The notes beneath the pieces were generated by a model. It did no database searches. It was given only the letters and a program-made list of their open reading frames with translations, and was not told the origin of the DNA. A stretch of DNA of 64,000 nt, taken from the NCBI GenBank assembly GCA_030220185.1, contig JASPKZ010003434.1:1488001-1552000 (forward strand), in the 5' to 3' direction. Below, piece by piece: positions 1-9,480 of this stretch. This DNA comes from Diploptera punctata. Taxonomy: Eukaryota > Arthropoda > Insecta > Blattodea > Blaberidae. The translations under genes and the position numbers were made by a program. Positions within the stretch are counted from its first letter, which is position 1. Each line of letters begins with the position of its first letter.

Positions 1-484
1 TTTTATAGAGGTAAAAAAAATCACTATGAGATTTAAATTAAAATGTTTTATATCTCACCTCATACCCAGTCTTTTAGTTATACTGGTTTTAAAGCTTAGA
101 CAGCTTCATCTTCAGTAATTTCTTGTCGACTGTCAGTCAGGAGAACTGCTTCTTCCTTCCTCTGTTGGTGGGCTGATGAACTCCGGATCAAATCAGAATC
201 CCTGAGAATTTAAAAATTCATAAGTTTTTCTTTCTTGTTTTATTGAATGTGAATTTTTTCCTAAACCATGAGTTCCTTTATTTTTTCTGTTTATTTAATA
301 GGACTAGCTTTTATATCAATTAGATGTGTTTCAGACCAAGCATGAGCAGCTACTGTTGACTTTTCCACTTTACCGTTTTTGACATTTCTATGATGTCTTT
401 CACTCTTATTTTCAAATTTCTTTTTGTTTTTCTTATACAAATTTTGTCACAATCTCTGCATTTGATCTAATAAATTACTGATTT
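1..484 (-). pseudogene. Penelope-like element: GIY-YIG endonuclease and tail remnant
   Basis: Read on the minus strand, about 480-300 gives a decayed GIY-YIG segment (IKCRDCDKI, then KTKRNLKIR), followed by the AAHAW-type, LTIWEK-type and MNF-type tail blocks typical of the PLE copies elsewhere in this window. Frameshifts and stops interrupt it. The 3' terminus (about 60-1) ends in the PLE end motif, CTCATAGTGA then a T-run. The upstream part of the same copy continues at 1835-2090; an RTE LINE and a ribozyme hairpin have split it. Confidence 0.6.
75..122 (-). ncRNA. Hammerhead-like motif, decayed
   Basis: The minus strand has core CUGAAGA, stem II UGAAGCU/AGCUUUA closed by GUCUA, then AAAACCAGUAU where GAAACC is expected. 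G12 is changed to A, so it is probably inactive. It sits just after the coding remnant of the PLE, the same place as the better ribozymes below. Confidence 0.4.
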
Positions 485-698
485 TGTTTATTTTTTATTA
501 TTTCACTCACCTCATACTTCATAATTCCTAGCAGACCCAGGGTTTCTTCACATCATTTGTGGCACAGCATTGAGAATCTCACAAATGATGTGAAGAAACC
601 TTGGGTCTGCTAGGAATTATGAAGTATGAGGTGAGTGAAATAATAAAAAATAAACAATATTAAAAAACCTCATTGTGTTATTTCCTATCTACATAACT
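485..698. mobile_element. PLE-derived palindromic element (alpha type) with hammerhead
   Basis: This is a long imperfect palindrome: the arm from CACTCACCTCATACTTC to the centre near 565 is repeated in reverse to about 655, and the end reads AACCTCATTGTGTTATTTCC. A 17-bp direct repeat, TAATAAATTACTGATTT, flanks it at 468-484 and 699-715 and interrupts the surrounding PLE, so it inserted as a unit with a TSD. The right arm carries a complete alpha-type hammerhead. Confidence 0.75.
566..611 (+). ncRNA. Hammerhead ribozyme, alpha type (U3-A8 core)
   Basis: The order is stem I AGCA, core UUGAGAA, one extra U, stem II arms around loop AAAUGAU, GAA, stem III ACC-UUG-GGU, cleavage residue C (607), then stem I UGCU. 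Stem I pairs over 4 bp. In this copy stem II has lost its terminal pair (C578/A594). Relative to the consensus CUGANGA, C3 is U and G8 is A, which restores a Watson-Crick 3-8 pair. Confidence 0.6.
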
Positions 699-749
699 TA
701 ATAAATTACTGATTTGTTTTCTTCTACAATTTTTTCATTTTTGTTGGTT

Positions 750-1830
750 GGTTAGACTTATATGAATGTTTAACTTTTATAGGAATTGATCACTATGTTT
801 CACCATTATATGAATGTGTCTAAAAGGCACAAAGAGTAGGGCGCGTGTAGGTAAACAGTTTTCGGATACTTTTGAAATCCAGAACGGGTTGGAGCAAGGA
901 GATGCACTATCTCCTCTATTATTTAATCTTGTACTAGAGCATGCCATCAAATCTTTAGAGGATGGAGAAGGCCTACAACTCATTGGTATTAATAAGCCAT
1001 TAGTTTATGCTGATGATGTAGTACTGTTGAATGGTAGCGAGGAGATACTAAAGGACAACACGCACACACTACTACTGAGAAACACTAAGAAATTGGGACT
1101 GGAAGTAAATATCAATAAAACTAAATATGTGGTCACACATAGAAATACATTATATAATGGAAATGAACAGCTAATGACAAATGAGGGAAATTTTGAGGAA
1201 GTGACTGAATTCAAATACCTAGGAACAATAATCACAAACAGGAATGAGATGCACAAAGAAATTAAACATAGGCTCAATTCTGGAAATGCATGCTATTATG
1301 CATTACAGAGACTCTTGACGTCCCAACTCCTTTCAAAAAACGTTAAACTGAAAACATATAAAACTATTATTCTACCAGTTACATTATATGGATGCGAAAC
1401 ATGGACTCTTAATTTAAGGGAGGAAAGGAGATTATGAGTATTTGAGAATAAAGTTCTTAGGAAAATTTTTGGACCAAAGAGAGATCAACAGACAGGTGAA
1501 TGGAGAAGACTACATAACAACGAACTACATGGTCTTCGTAGGAAGCCAGATATAATGAGAACTGTTAATCTCGTAGACTGCGATGGGCAGGACATGTGGC
1601 ATGAATGGAGAATGAAAGATGTGCATGGAAGCTTCTTGTAGGAAAATCAGAGGGGAAATGCCCAGTTGATAGACCAAGAATGAGTAGGAGAAGAACATTA
1701 ACTATGATTTGAGGGAAGTAGATTATACAGGGGATGACTGTAAAACATTGGCTCAGGATAGGGATGTATGGAGAGCATATGCCCATGTGGACATGAACCT
1801 ACAGGTTCGATAGTGCCAGTGAGTTAGTTA
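750..1830 (+). pseudogene. RTE-type LINE reverse transcriptase, 5'-truncated copy 1
   Basis: The open frame 814-1437 encodes the RT palm: NGLEQGDALSPLLF, the catalytic box VYADDVVLL, then VNINKTKYVV, FKYLGTII and LYGCETWTL. The same frame continues past a stop at 1435 with VFENKVLRKIFGP and a C-terminal region of the RRLRWAGH type. There is no endonuclease domain, so the copy is 5'-truncated. It ends in GTTAGTTA-like tail repeats. It interrupts a minus-strand PLE (flanks near 750 and 1835) and cannot move by itself. Confidence 0.85.
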
Positions 1831-1834
1831 AATT

Positions 1835-2090
1835 ACCCTATTTAGGCTGTGTTCATTCTTCGGTGCCAATCTTATGTTAAACTTTTAAAAAAAAAATTGA
1901 AATTTGTAGTGTTTCAATGGATGGTAAGTGAATTTCTTGAATTTTATGTTCTCTACTGTTTGTTTTATAAGTGTACTTTCATTAATTAATTTTTGTCTTT
2001 TAATCTTGTTTATTTTCTTGTGTATCATATTTTCTACTTTTGTGTTTATCTAAACTCTTTTAATTAGTTCAGAAGAGAGATGGTTATTGA
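1835..2090 (-). pseudogene. PLE reverse-transcriptase C-terminal remnant
   Basis: The minus strand gives decayed pieces matching the region between RT and GIY-YIG in other PLE copies here (the PLKH-type block and the LAPKN-type junction). It is the upstream half of the PLE seen at 1-484, separated by RTE copy 1. It ends about 45 bp before the first IQGAP exon. Confidence 0.5.
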
Positions 2091-2135
2091 TACTGTAACT
2101 TGAAATGTAATTGGTTATATTTGCATTTTTTTTAG

Positions 2136-2282
2136 ATTAATGGATTTGACTGCCCATTGATTATATTTTATACTAGCAGTGGTCGAGAAGTCTACGTGAA
2201 TGCCGAAACATGTACCTATTCATGGAAAGTCCCAGAAAACTTCATGTCTGAATCGTTTTATGAAGCTCAAATGAAAATTAAA
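2136..2282 (+). CDS. IQGAP1: IQGAP exon 1 of window (WW-like domain)
   Basis: The acceptor is TTTTTTTTAG and the donor GTAAGTAT; 147 nt = 49 codons, phase 0 at both ends. The peptide runs from INGFDCPLIIF to EAQMKIK and includes REVYVNAETCTYSWKVPENF. This matches the IQGAP WW-like stretch (YYYYHNLET and GGWDEPPNF in human IQGAP1), with one W kept and the last P at VPENF. It precedes the IQ motifs, as in the family. The first WW tryptophan is not evident, so WW peptide binding may be weak. Confidence 0.9.
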
Positions 2283-2344
2283 GTAAGTATTTAACCTAAT
2301 ATAATATTCTTTACTTTTTTGACCTAATATCAAAAATAGTGATC

Positions 2345-2450
2345 CTTTCGAACATTTATAGGAAAAAAAATCACTCTGAGGTTTCATTTAAGATTAAATT
2401 AAAATGTTTCATACATCACCTCATATCCAGTATATCACCTTGATATAGTT
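2345..2450. repeat. PLE terminal fragment
   Basis: It begins with ATAGGAAAAAAAATCACT-type end sequence, then CTGAGGTTT, and runs into a CATCACCTCATATCCAG motif, matching the PLE end at 1-75. No coding part remains. From here to about 2760 I see only AT-rich intron. Confidence 0.45.
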
Positions 2451-2762
2451 ATACATTTGCATGTATTGTAAAAATGTAAAAGGAAATTGAAAAATTAAAT
2501 AAAAGTATAATTTTCCAATGGATTCCAGGACATGGTGGTATAGATGACATGAGAGAGCTGATATATTGACCAAAAAAGACTAAATTTGAACAAAAATCTT
2601 ATCAAAAGCAAAATGGGTTAAATGATCCCAATAGAAAACAACATATTTTCTATGAATCTTTCAAGTAAATTATCAAACATAGAAGCTTTAGCTTCTTAAT
2701 ATTAATTTAATAAATAATGCTATAGCTGCGTGGAGTCACTTCATATCATCTTAATGTACTAA

Positions 2763-2860
2763 GCCAGGTGTGTCCAATCTTTTTTGAAAAAGGGCCACTG
2801 TTGTTAAGGTGAAATGATTTGCGGGCCGCATGATCCAGTTTTTTTACCGTATTAAATAGG
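2763..2860. repeat. Possible hAT (Charlie-like) terminal fragment
   Basis: The segment CAGGTGTGTCCAATC followed by AAAAAGGGCCAC and GCGGGCCGCATGA resembles ends of Charlie-type hAT elements (CAGGGGTGTCCAA...GGGCCGC). The opposite end is not identified nearby. It may be an end of the hAT at 4791-6990 separated by later insertions. Confidence 0.35.
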
Positions 2861-2924
2861 ATCTAAGATAAACCAATTAATTTAAATATAAAATAGCTGT
2901 TATGTTATTCTTCTTCTTCTTCCT

Positions 2925-3597
2925 TCCAAGTATTAGGCCAAGGCCTGTTACGATCCTATAGAAAATTTTCCCTCCAGCGTTTCATAGGACGGCCCAGTGA
3001 TCTTCGTCCTCTTGGTATATAATTATAAACAGCTTTGGGGATCCGATTTGAACTCATTCTTTCAAGATGGTGTTTCCAATTTAGTTGGTACTGTTTAATA
3101 TATTCCAAAATTGGCGTAGTCTTCAATTCTTTTAAGATATCGGTGTTCCTTTTGTGATCCCATCTGGTGTAACCCGCTGTTCTGCGCATGAATCTCATTT
3201 CACAAGCCGTTATTCTGCTTTCATGTTGTTTTTTTAGTGTCCATGCTTCACTACCATAGGTCAACACTGGTCTAGCCAAAGTGTTATATAAACGTAATCT
3301 GGTGTTTCTTTGTACAAGGGATGGTTTCATAACTTGATTAATAATTCCTAAACTTTTATTATAACTAGTAACTTTTTCAGGGATATCCGTTTCATCCCAG
3401 ATAGAGAGATAATATCCAAGATATTTAAATTGATTAGATCTCTCTAAAATTTTATTCTGGAGACAGATTTTACTTTGTATGGGGTCCTTCCCATGAAATG
3501 CCATAATTTTAGTTTTGTTAATTGATATTTCCACATTAAATTTGGCACCTATTTTTTGTAAATTATAAATTGATCGTTGCAAATCATTTTCGGAAAG
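2925..3597 (-). pseudogene. RTE-type LINE, second subfamily, C-terminal fragment
   Basis: The minus-strand frame (2956-3582, 208 aa) gives VEISINKTKIMAF, FKYLGYYLS, LRLYNTLARPVLTYGSEAW, FMRRTAGYTRWD and HHLERM then GRPMKRWRENF, the post-palm and C-terminal part of an RTE-like RT. The catalytic YADD is missing, so the copy is 5'-truncated. The 3' tail is a (GAA)n run (CTTCTTCTTCTTCC on the + strand at 2911-2924). A near-identical copy in the opposite orientation lies at 15912-16512. Confidence 0.8.
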
Positions 3598-3724
3598 TTA
3601 TTTTTATTAAATATTAATCACATACTAGTTATTTTTAAAATTAAATTAAATATTTTTTCATGTATAATCTAATTCTAAAATCTAAATTTAACAATATAAA
3701 TAAAGTATGTTTAATATCAATTTT

Positions 3725-4205
3725 GGTCCATCGCTGTGGTCTTGAGGTAGTGTGCTGCCTTGTCATGTAGTGGGGCCAGGTTCGATTCCCGGTCGGGGCA
3801 GGCTGCTAAGTGAGCGTTTTTTCAGGGTTTTTCCTCACCTATAAGACAAATGTCAGGAAGCTTAAGGCCCAACGGTCCCCAAAAATCATCCAGCCATCAT
3901 CATCATCATCCTTATGGTTATCATCATCCTTATCATTATTCTCATCCTTATCATTATCATCATCCTTATCATTATCATCCTTATCATTATCATCATCCTT
4001 ATCATTATCATCCTTATCATTATCATCCTTATCATTATCATCATCCTTATCATTATCATCCTTATCATTATCATCATCAACCTTCACCGGTGTGGAAAGG
4101 AACGGGAAGCTGCCACACTTATAATTCCCTAGAAAAGCTGCAAAGCATAGCATGAAAATACTATGATTGCAATGAAAGACCTGCCCTCGGGCGCTGAATT
4201 ACTAT
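3725..4205 (+). mobile_element. tRNA-derived SINE-A, copy 1
   Basis: The head has Pol III B-box-like GGTTCGATTCCC near 3779. The body has CCTCACCTATAAGACAAATG, AAGGCCCAACGGTCCCC and GGGAAGCTGCCACAC, and the 3' end is GCTGAATTACTATGGATGG. The same modules in the same order recur at 24598, 43903, 53583 (reverse) and 63155. The central CAT-rich part has expanded into a minisatellite. Confidence 0.8.
3895..4080 (+). repeat. Minisatellite inside SINE-A
   Basis: Tandem CATCCTTATCATTAT-like units alternate 12 and 15 bp. All six frames are open, which produces apparent HYHHP-, SLSL- and DDNDKD-type proteins on both strands. None is a real gene; this is slippage expansion of the SINE's CATCAT tract. 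Confidence 0.9.
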
Positions 4206-4271
4206 GGATGGAATTTAAATTTTAGTCTAAAATTTAAATAAAATTGTTATATTAAAATAATAAATTTTTTA

Positions 4272-4777
4272 TATTTGAAGAGAAAAATTATACGCTCAGA
4301 CCGGGACCCTTGGTTTTCTAGTCCAAGTGCTCTACCATTTGAGCTACCTGAGCAAGTACCGATCTAAACGCAAACCTTTCTCTATATACGTTGTAATTCC
4401 CGCCCACCAAATGCTTTGAAGCCTTTGCTTCTATCTTTGCAAATGGCTGCTCCTATATTAAGAAGACATATTTGGGAATTATACATTACATTATAAATGC
4501 CAGTACGGCTTTTTTCGATGTTCTTATTATTAATTTCATACATCTCAATGATGGATAAATCATATTTGAAGAGAAAAATTATACGCTCAGACCGGGACTT
4601 GAACCCGTTGAACATGTTACGTTTAGATCGGTACTTGCTCAGGTAGCTCAAATGGTAGAGCACTTGGACTAGAAAACCAAGGGTCCCAGGTTCAAGTCCC
4701 GGTCTGAGCGTATAATTTTTCTCTTCAAATATGATTTATCCATCATTGAGATGTATGAAATTAATAATAAGAACATC
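4272..4777. mobile_element. tRNA-like foldback retroposon, copy 1
   Basis: Two tRNA-like units face each other: an antisense one near 4290-4360 and a sense one at about 4638-4710 (GCTCAGGTAGCTCAAATGG, then GGTTCAAGTCCC). Between them lies the family spacer (AAATGGCTGCTCC, AAGAAGACAT). Both outer ends carry TTTGAAGAGAAAAATT in opposing directions. A perfect 13-bp direct repeat AATAAATTTTTTA (4259-4271, 4778-4790) flanks the element, a TSD of retroposition size. Confidence 0.8.
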
Positions 4778-4790
4778 AATAAATTTTTTA

Positions 4791-6990
4791 CCTGTCAGTG
4801 CGGCACCTGGCACTGCTTTTCACGAATGAGGTATCCGATATGTGGTTTGATTGATGATGTAGCAATACCAAGTGATCTCTCCAGATGACTGTTGGTGATT
4901 CGCGTTCTCGTTGCACACTTGACATGTTTCATCCTGGAGAACGCTTGTTTGCATATATATGTGCTACCAAAAAGTGATGCGAAACGAAGTGCATGTCTAT
5001 TAATGCCTGGATATTTTTCTCTGGGAAAGTAGTCGCCGGATAGAATTATAGTAAGGGAACATGTTGTTGTTGTTTTCAAATGCTGGGCCTTGGCACCGAA
5101 GCCATTAGCGTTCTTGCTCTCCAATATTTCTCTATTGTGGATCCAACAGGTAATACTTCACAGGTTTGTAGGTTTTGTCTGAAGGATTTGCCATTGTTCA
5201 GCATAAATGTAACCGTTTTTTAAGCGGGCACCAATTTTTATTTGTAATGGTGGTTACATCACCCACTCACATAAACCCCCAGTATGACTGGAGGGCCACA
5301 CATGCCGTTGGTTAATGGGTCCATCGGACCTTGCCGGGAGGATCTATATATTTGAATCCACCGACCATTCTCACAAGCACCATTTGTGGACCATTTCTAC
5401 GCCGTGGCATGCCAGCGTAAGTGTTGAAAATAGCATTTCCTCTATTTCTGATGATGTGGTTATACTGCCATTACTCGGTCCTCATAGCCTCATTTGTAAA
5501 AGCAGGTTGCACCATGAGCAGGTTGAGGTTGAGATTTGGATAGGAGAGAGAGGTTATGGAATGCACTTCACAATCCTTTGCAACCCAGTAAGGGAACATT
5601 GTTAAACTTATTCTTTAGGTCTGATGCACATTGAAAATCAACGCACTCCATTTGCAGATACTCGGGGACCTCGTCTATTTTAATGGAGAAAGTAGAAGAA
5701 AACAGATTGAAACTTATAACATTCTCCTTGAAGTCTTGAAATCTAATGCAGAATTTATTTCTTAATTCTGATATAATTTCTGTGTACTTTTGAGAATATT
5801 GATTATTACACTTTTGTAGGGTTGGGAAATGCACAAAATTATTATTTTTTATTTGTGATTCTCAAAGTCGTAATATTGTTTCAGAGGCCTTCACGAGTTC
5901 AAAACATAGTAGTGATCAATTGGTCTTTACCTTGGAGACGTGAATTAAGTTCGTTCAATTGTGTTGTTATATCTACCAGAAAGGCAAAATCACACATTCA
6001 ATAATATGTTTGTCCTTCTCCTCCATAAATGTTTGTATTTAGTTTTTGAGATCAAACATTGGCTTAACATTTTGCCACGGCTCAGCCATCTTATTTCAGT
6101 ATAATAAACAATATCTTTTAATTCTGAATCGAGATTTTGTAAGAAATTTTGAATTTCTCTATGTCGCAAACCAAGTGAACGAATGAAATTCACTACTTTT
6201 ACAAAGACTTTCAAAACACTATCTAAATTTAAGGATTTAGCACAAAGTTTTTCTTGGTGTATTAAGCAGTGATATTGCATTACAGAAATGTTTCCTACTT
6301 TAGCTGCCTCTGCTTGCAGTAATTTAACTAACCCTTCTCTTTTTCCTGCAATGCAGGACCTCTGTCTGTTGTTACACCAGATAGATTTGTATATTTCAAG
6401 CCAAGCCAATTTTTAATGTTTTCGGTGATACCTCCCATTAAATCATTGGCTTTAGTGGTGCCTTTAAGAGGGACAAGAGCAGCTAATTCTTCTGTAATAT
6501 TAAAATCTATAACAATTACCTTTAAGAAAATTGCTAATTTGGCAGTATCACCAGCATCACTACTTGCATCGAGTGCCAGAGAATAGAACTGGAAATTTGT
6601 GGCTCGGTATTTTAAAGTTCTCTCTATATCAGGCACTAATTTGGCAATATGGCAAGCTACAGTCTGTCACGACAAGCTTAATTTTGCAAACTGCGCTTTT
6701 TTGTCAGGGCATATAATATCAGCAATACTCTCAATGCTCTCTTTAACGAACTCGCCATCTGAAAATGGTTAGATTTTTTGCAATAATTTCTGCTACTGCA
6801 TAACTCGCTTTTAACAGAAATTCAGTTTGAAGTGACACATTCTTTAAAATTAACTGCTGTCCCGAACTGTTAAAGTCCTCTTTGCAATGAGAAGTCAGTG
6901 ACCTTAAGAAATCTGTTGAATTCATGTCCGACAAATTTGATAGTCTATAATCATAGTTGGAACATGCGAAAACAGAACTCAAGGAGACGA
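4791..6990 (-). pseudogene. hAT transposase remnant (GTF2IRD2/ZBED-like)
   Basis: Minus-strand frames give, in order: FLLKASYAVAEIIAKN (near 6830), FQFYSLALDASSDAGDTAKL (6570), LSGVTTDRGPAL (6360), MQYHCLIHQEKLCAKSL (6270), EIRWLSRGKML (6085), then the C-terminal dimerisation part with LSGDYFPREKYPG and ASLFGSTYICKQAFSRMKH (4925-5040). This is the hAT fold typical of GTF2IRD2/FAM200-like transposases: the DD..E RNase-H-like core plus the hAT_C block. Several frameshifts and one SINE insertion (5063-5586) break it. It was a DNA transposase; now inactive. Confidence 0.85.
5063..5586 (-). mobile_element. SINE-F retroposon nested in the hAT
   Basis: A 13-bp direct repeat AGTAAGGGAACAT (5050-5062 and 5587-5599) brackets the insert, and removing it rejoins the hAT C-terminal region. 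Its minus-strand 3' end is an (AAC)n tail next to the first repeat. The 3' module (CTGGGCCTTGGCACC, ACAGGTAATACTTCACAGG on the + strand) recurs at 62322-62447. No protein is encoded. Confidence 0.8.
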
Positions 6991-7215
6991 AAGAAGAATT
7001 AAAACTTTGTGAGACGAGAAAATGTGGATCTATGAAGAGAATTGGACGATCTACAGCAGTACACGCGCAGGGATAACATTATGTTGTATGGAGTTCCTGA
7101 ATCAGAGGAGCCGGTATACACATTAGGACCAGCAGCATCAAAACACCATACTGGACGCTGTAGAGAAGAATGTACTGCTGAAGATGGGACGGATGTCCTG
7201 AAAGGCCTACAGGCA
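6965..7215 (+). pseudogene. Possible LINE ORF1 fragment
   Basis: A frameshifted + strand stretch reads TELKETKEELK then ELDDLQQYTRRDNIMLYGVPESE. The coiled-coil followed by LEQYTRRNNIRIFGIPE-like sequence is typical of LINE ORF1 / transposase_22 proteins. It is short, with no RT beside it. The call rests on that one motif. Confidence 0.45.
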
Positions 7216-7352
7216 TAACGATTATACGTTTTATAAGTTGAAGACGACGGATTTTACCTATGAAGGTATATTTTAACTTATTTTATTTTACTATGAGGTT
7301 TTTTAATATTGTATATTTTTTTCTTTCACTCGCCTCATACTTCATAACTCCT

Positions 7353-7397
7353 CGCAGACCCGGGTTTCGTCACATCATTTGTGACATTTTCAATGCT
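7353..7397 (-). ncRNA. Hammerhead ribozyme, alpha type (U3-A8 core), intact
   Basis: The minus strand reads stem I AGCA, core UUGAAAA, a single U, stem II GUCAC/GUGAC (5 perfect bp) with loop AAAUGAU, GAA, stem III ACCCGGGU, cleavage residue C (GUC triplet), stem I UGC. Stem III is a self-complementary octamer with no loop, so it can only close between two molecules. C3 and G8 are replaced by U and A together. Confidence 0.7.
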
Positions 7398-7429
7398 GTG
7401 TTACGTTCACAATTCATCAGTGGAAACCA

Positions 7430-7474
7430 TGACTGAAGAGGGATAAGATATTGTCTGAAACCTCTGGTATCAAA
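7430..7474 (+). ncRNA. Hammerhead ribozyme, gamma type
   Basis: Stem I UGA/UCA; core CUGAAGA (7433-7439), one extra G, stem II GGAUA/UGUCU, GAA, stem III ACC-UCU-GGU, cleavage residue A. All core residues fit CUGANGA...GAAA. The same family recurs at 12229, 12601 and 24434. Confidence 0.65.
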
Positions 7475-7720
7475 GAAATTTGAAATTATATGAGGTGAGT
7501 CGTTAAAATATGTTCTCCACTCACTATTAATGATATAACCTCATAATGTTTACTTCCCAATATTAATTTAAATAAAATTAATAAAATTATGTTTTATTAT
7601 TCATTTCATACATCTCTATGAAATAAGAATTAATTTAATCATAAATTAGTTATGGGAATTAATAATTATGAGTTATTTCCTACAAATATTAAATAAATGA
7701 GAATTAATGTTGTCTTTCAG

Positions 7721-7846
7721 AATGAATTAACTGAAAGATGGTTGGTGCCCCTTCAAGCAAGATGTAAGGGATTTTTGTTGAGAAAAAAGATTGGTGATCA
7801 GCTGGAGTATTTCCGCTCAAATATTGGTGCAGTTATTAAAATCCAG
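7721..7846 (+). CDS. IQGAP1: IQGAP exon 2 (IQ motif)
   Basis: Acceptor TGTCTTTCAG, donor GTAAGTG; 126 nt = 42 codons, phase 0. The peptide NELTERWLVPLQARCKGFLL then RKKIGDQLEYFRSNIGAVIK ends in IQ, which starts the next motif. LQARCKGFLLRKK matches the first IQ motif of IQGAP1 (LQARCRGYLVRQE). IQ motifs bind calmodulin and myosin light chains. Confidence 0.93.
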
Positions 7847-8014
7847 GTAAGTGTTATGATTATTTGCTTTTGTGGTGTTAACTATACAATGATTTTACTT
7901 TACAGGTAAAGTACAGGTCTAATAGATTACATTTGAAAATATATTATATTTTAAGTAATTTCATTCAAGCTGAAATATTGAATATTGTGTAGAAACTATT
8001 GCATATTAAGATGA

Positions 8015-8693
8015 CAACACTGTAAAATTCAATTTCTGATCTCGATAATCCACTGATTATATTAACCAGTGTACTTGAAGATTATAAGTTCAAATCCAGT
8101 CTATGTAAATGGAATTTTGAGTTCCTGAATTTCAGAATACACTAAACAGATCAACTTTTTAATTGTTAAAAAATCATGAACATAGTAATTAAATCGTCTA
8201 TGAATAACTTAAAATTCAATTGGTACTAGTGGACTGGTGATTACCATATTTTCCTGTGATTCTGAGGTTTACAGATTCAAATTAGGTTTCTAAGGACATA
8301 AAAATCCTGATAATGACTTCCATCAGAAGTGATTTGCTCCTTACTTTTATCTTTAACCGATCTGGTATTTCTTCCTTTTCTAGTACCAGACCTCTCTTTT
8401 ACTTTCCTATCCAGTCTCCCTTGCCTGACCTCTTGTTTTCTTCGACCCTGATGGTATTAGAGTATTAAAGGCCAAAGGGTTCATTTCTGTCTTTCCTATA
8501 TCTATTTTAACCTCATGAACACTCACCTTGAATGCCGTACTATTTATTTATGTGACAAGATTAGCCTCAAACGAAATATTCAACTTACCCACCAAATTAA
8601 TGTTACTTACATTTACTTTAATCCCAATGATATCCCCTGTTTACAGGGCTTTCCATGAACCCTAAATGATTAAAAATTTATAATTATATTTAC
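8015..8693. other. Intron stretch, weak SINE-like traces
   Basis: AT-rich intron with no ORF. Around 8225-8510 there are SINE-like traces (GTTTACAGATTCAAATTAGG resembling a decayed B box, then CTTCGACCCTGATGGTATTA), but no ends or target repeat can be defined. Confidence 0.3.
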
Positions 8694-8707
8694 AGGAATA
8701 AATTTAA

Positions 8708-8868
8708 TATTTAATTTTAGGAAGTTATATTTTGAGGTTATTTTAATTATATTATTTTTGGTCTGGACTGGGAAAGCTGAAGATAAAACAGAATTGTTTT
8801 GAAACATGTTCAAGAACAAATCAACATTAATATTGAGGTAAGATGTCCAGACCAAAAATAATATAATT
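8708..8868 (+). mobile_element. Hammerhead-only retroelement (beta family), copy 1
   Basis: A 161-bp element lies between perfect 14-bp repeats AGGAATAAATTTAA (8694-8707, 8869-8882). It starts with TTTTAGGAAGTTATATTTTG, has a short inverted arm, then one hammerhead, then GAGGTAAGATGTCCAGACC and AATAATATAATT. It encodes no protein. Other copies lie at 13655, about 27590 and 40934/42390. The TSD size points to retroposition supplied in trans, probably by a PLE. Confidence 0.8.
8773..8815 (+). ncRNA. Hammerhead ribozyme, beta type
   Basis: Core CUGAAGA (8777-8783), one extra U, stem II AAAACA/UGUUUU (6 perfect bp, loop GAAU), GAA, stem III ACAUGU, cleavage residue U (GUU triplet), then CAAG. 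Every core position is conserved. Stem III is a palindrome without a loop, favouring a dimeric ribozyme. Stem I is short (G-C plus weak pairs). Confidence 0.7.
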
Positions 8869-8882
8869 AGGAATAAATTTAA

Positions 8883-9480
8883 CTTTTTTTTCCACATAAG
8901 CTGCATGTTCAAATGCAGTCCCATTGCAACTTATAGCATAAGTATGCAATGGACTCGTGTCATCAGCTATGTCTGGATACGCGTAATGAAGAAGGATAAA
9001 ATGACCTCAAGCCTAAAATAAGGGGCCTTTTAGCAAAATTTGATTGATTTGCGATGTTAATTAGAGTAATTAATGAGTGTCATTAAATAAAATACCAACT
9101 AACCAATCTAGATTTTCAAATAAGTAGTTTTTTCAAAGTCTGTAAAAATTGATATAAATTGGTCCAATTTGAAGAAGTATTTTAGTAAGATCTTCATTAT
9201 GCCCCTCGTTGTGGCGACAATTTTGAAGAAGTAATTCTTTTCCCATATTGTGGCGATGTTTTGAAGCAGCTAACTCTCTTCATGCCCGATGTTGTAGTAA
9301 CATTTTGAAGGATTAGTGTCCCAAAAAGAATTACTGGTTCAGGTTGGGTTTAATTTTCGGTAGAGCTGGATTCTCTTCTCAAGGTCGAAGTTGGTACACA
9401 AGATAGGAAAACACTTTAAAAATCACTAATAACTGATTCTTGTAGAAATAGTTGTAAATTTATTTACTATTTAATTTCCC
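8883..9480. other. Intron, possible diverged LTR fragment
   Basis: TGCCCCTCGTTGTGG at about 9199 matches the start of the gypsy LTR found at 28255 and 34427, followed by loosely similar GTTGTGG repeats and a CTCTTC...AAAACACTTT stretch. No ends or TSD are visible. It may be an old, related LTR. Confidence 0.3.

Larger units (their letters stand above)
7270..7590. mobile_element. PLE-derived hammerhead hairpin element
   Basis: The left end reads TTTACTATGAGGTTTTTT and the right end ATAACCTCATAATG then TTACTTCCCAAT, the inverted end motif of these elements. Inside are an alpha-type ribozyme on the minus strand and a second ribozyme type on the + strand, back to back. There is no coding sequence. 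Confidence 0.6.

Noticed and set aside
814..1437. Host protein with a reverse transcriptase domain
   Set aside because: It is an RTE LINE copy: two more copies in the window, 5' truncation, tail repeats and an in-frame stop.
3810..4155. Open frames on both strands (HYHHP-, SLSL- and DDNDKD-rich proteins)
   Set aside because: They are readings of one CAT/TTA minisatellite inside a SINE; every frame is open because the repeat unit lacks stops.
4638..4710. Functional tRNA-Ser genes in the tRNA-like units
   Set aside because: The anticodon position reads AGA/GGA but there is no long variable arm, acceptor stems have mismatches, and the units belong to repeats with TSDs.
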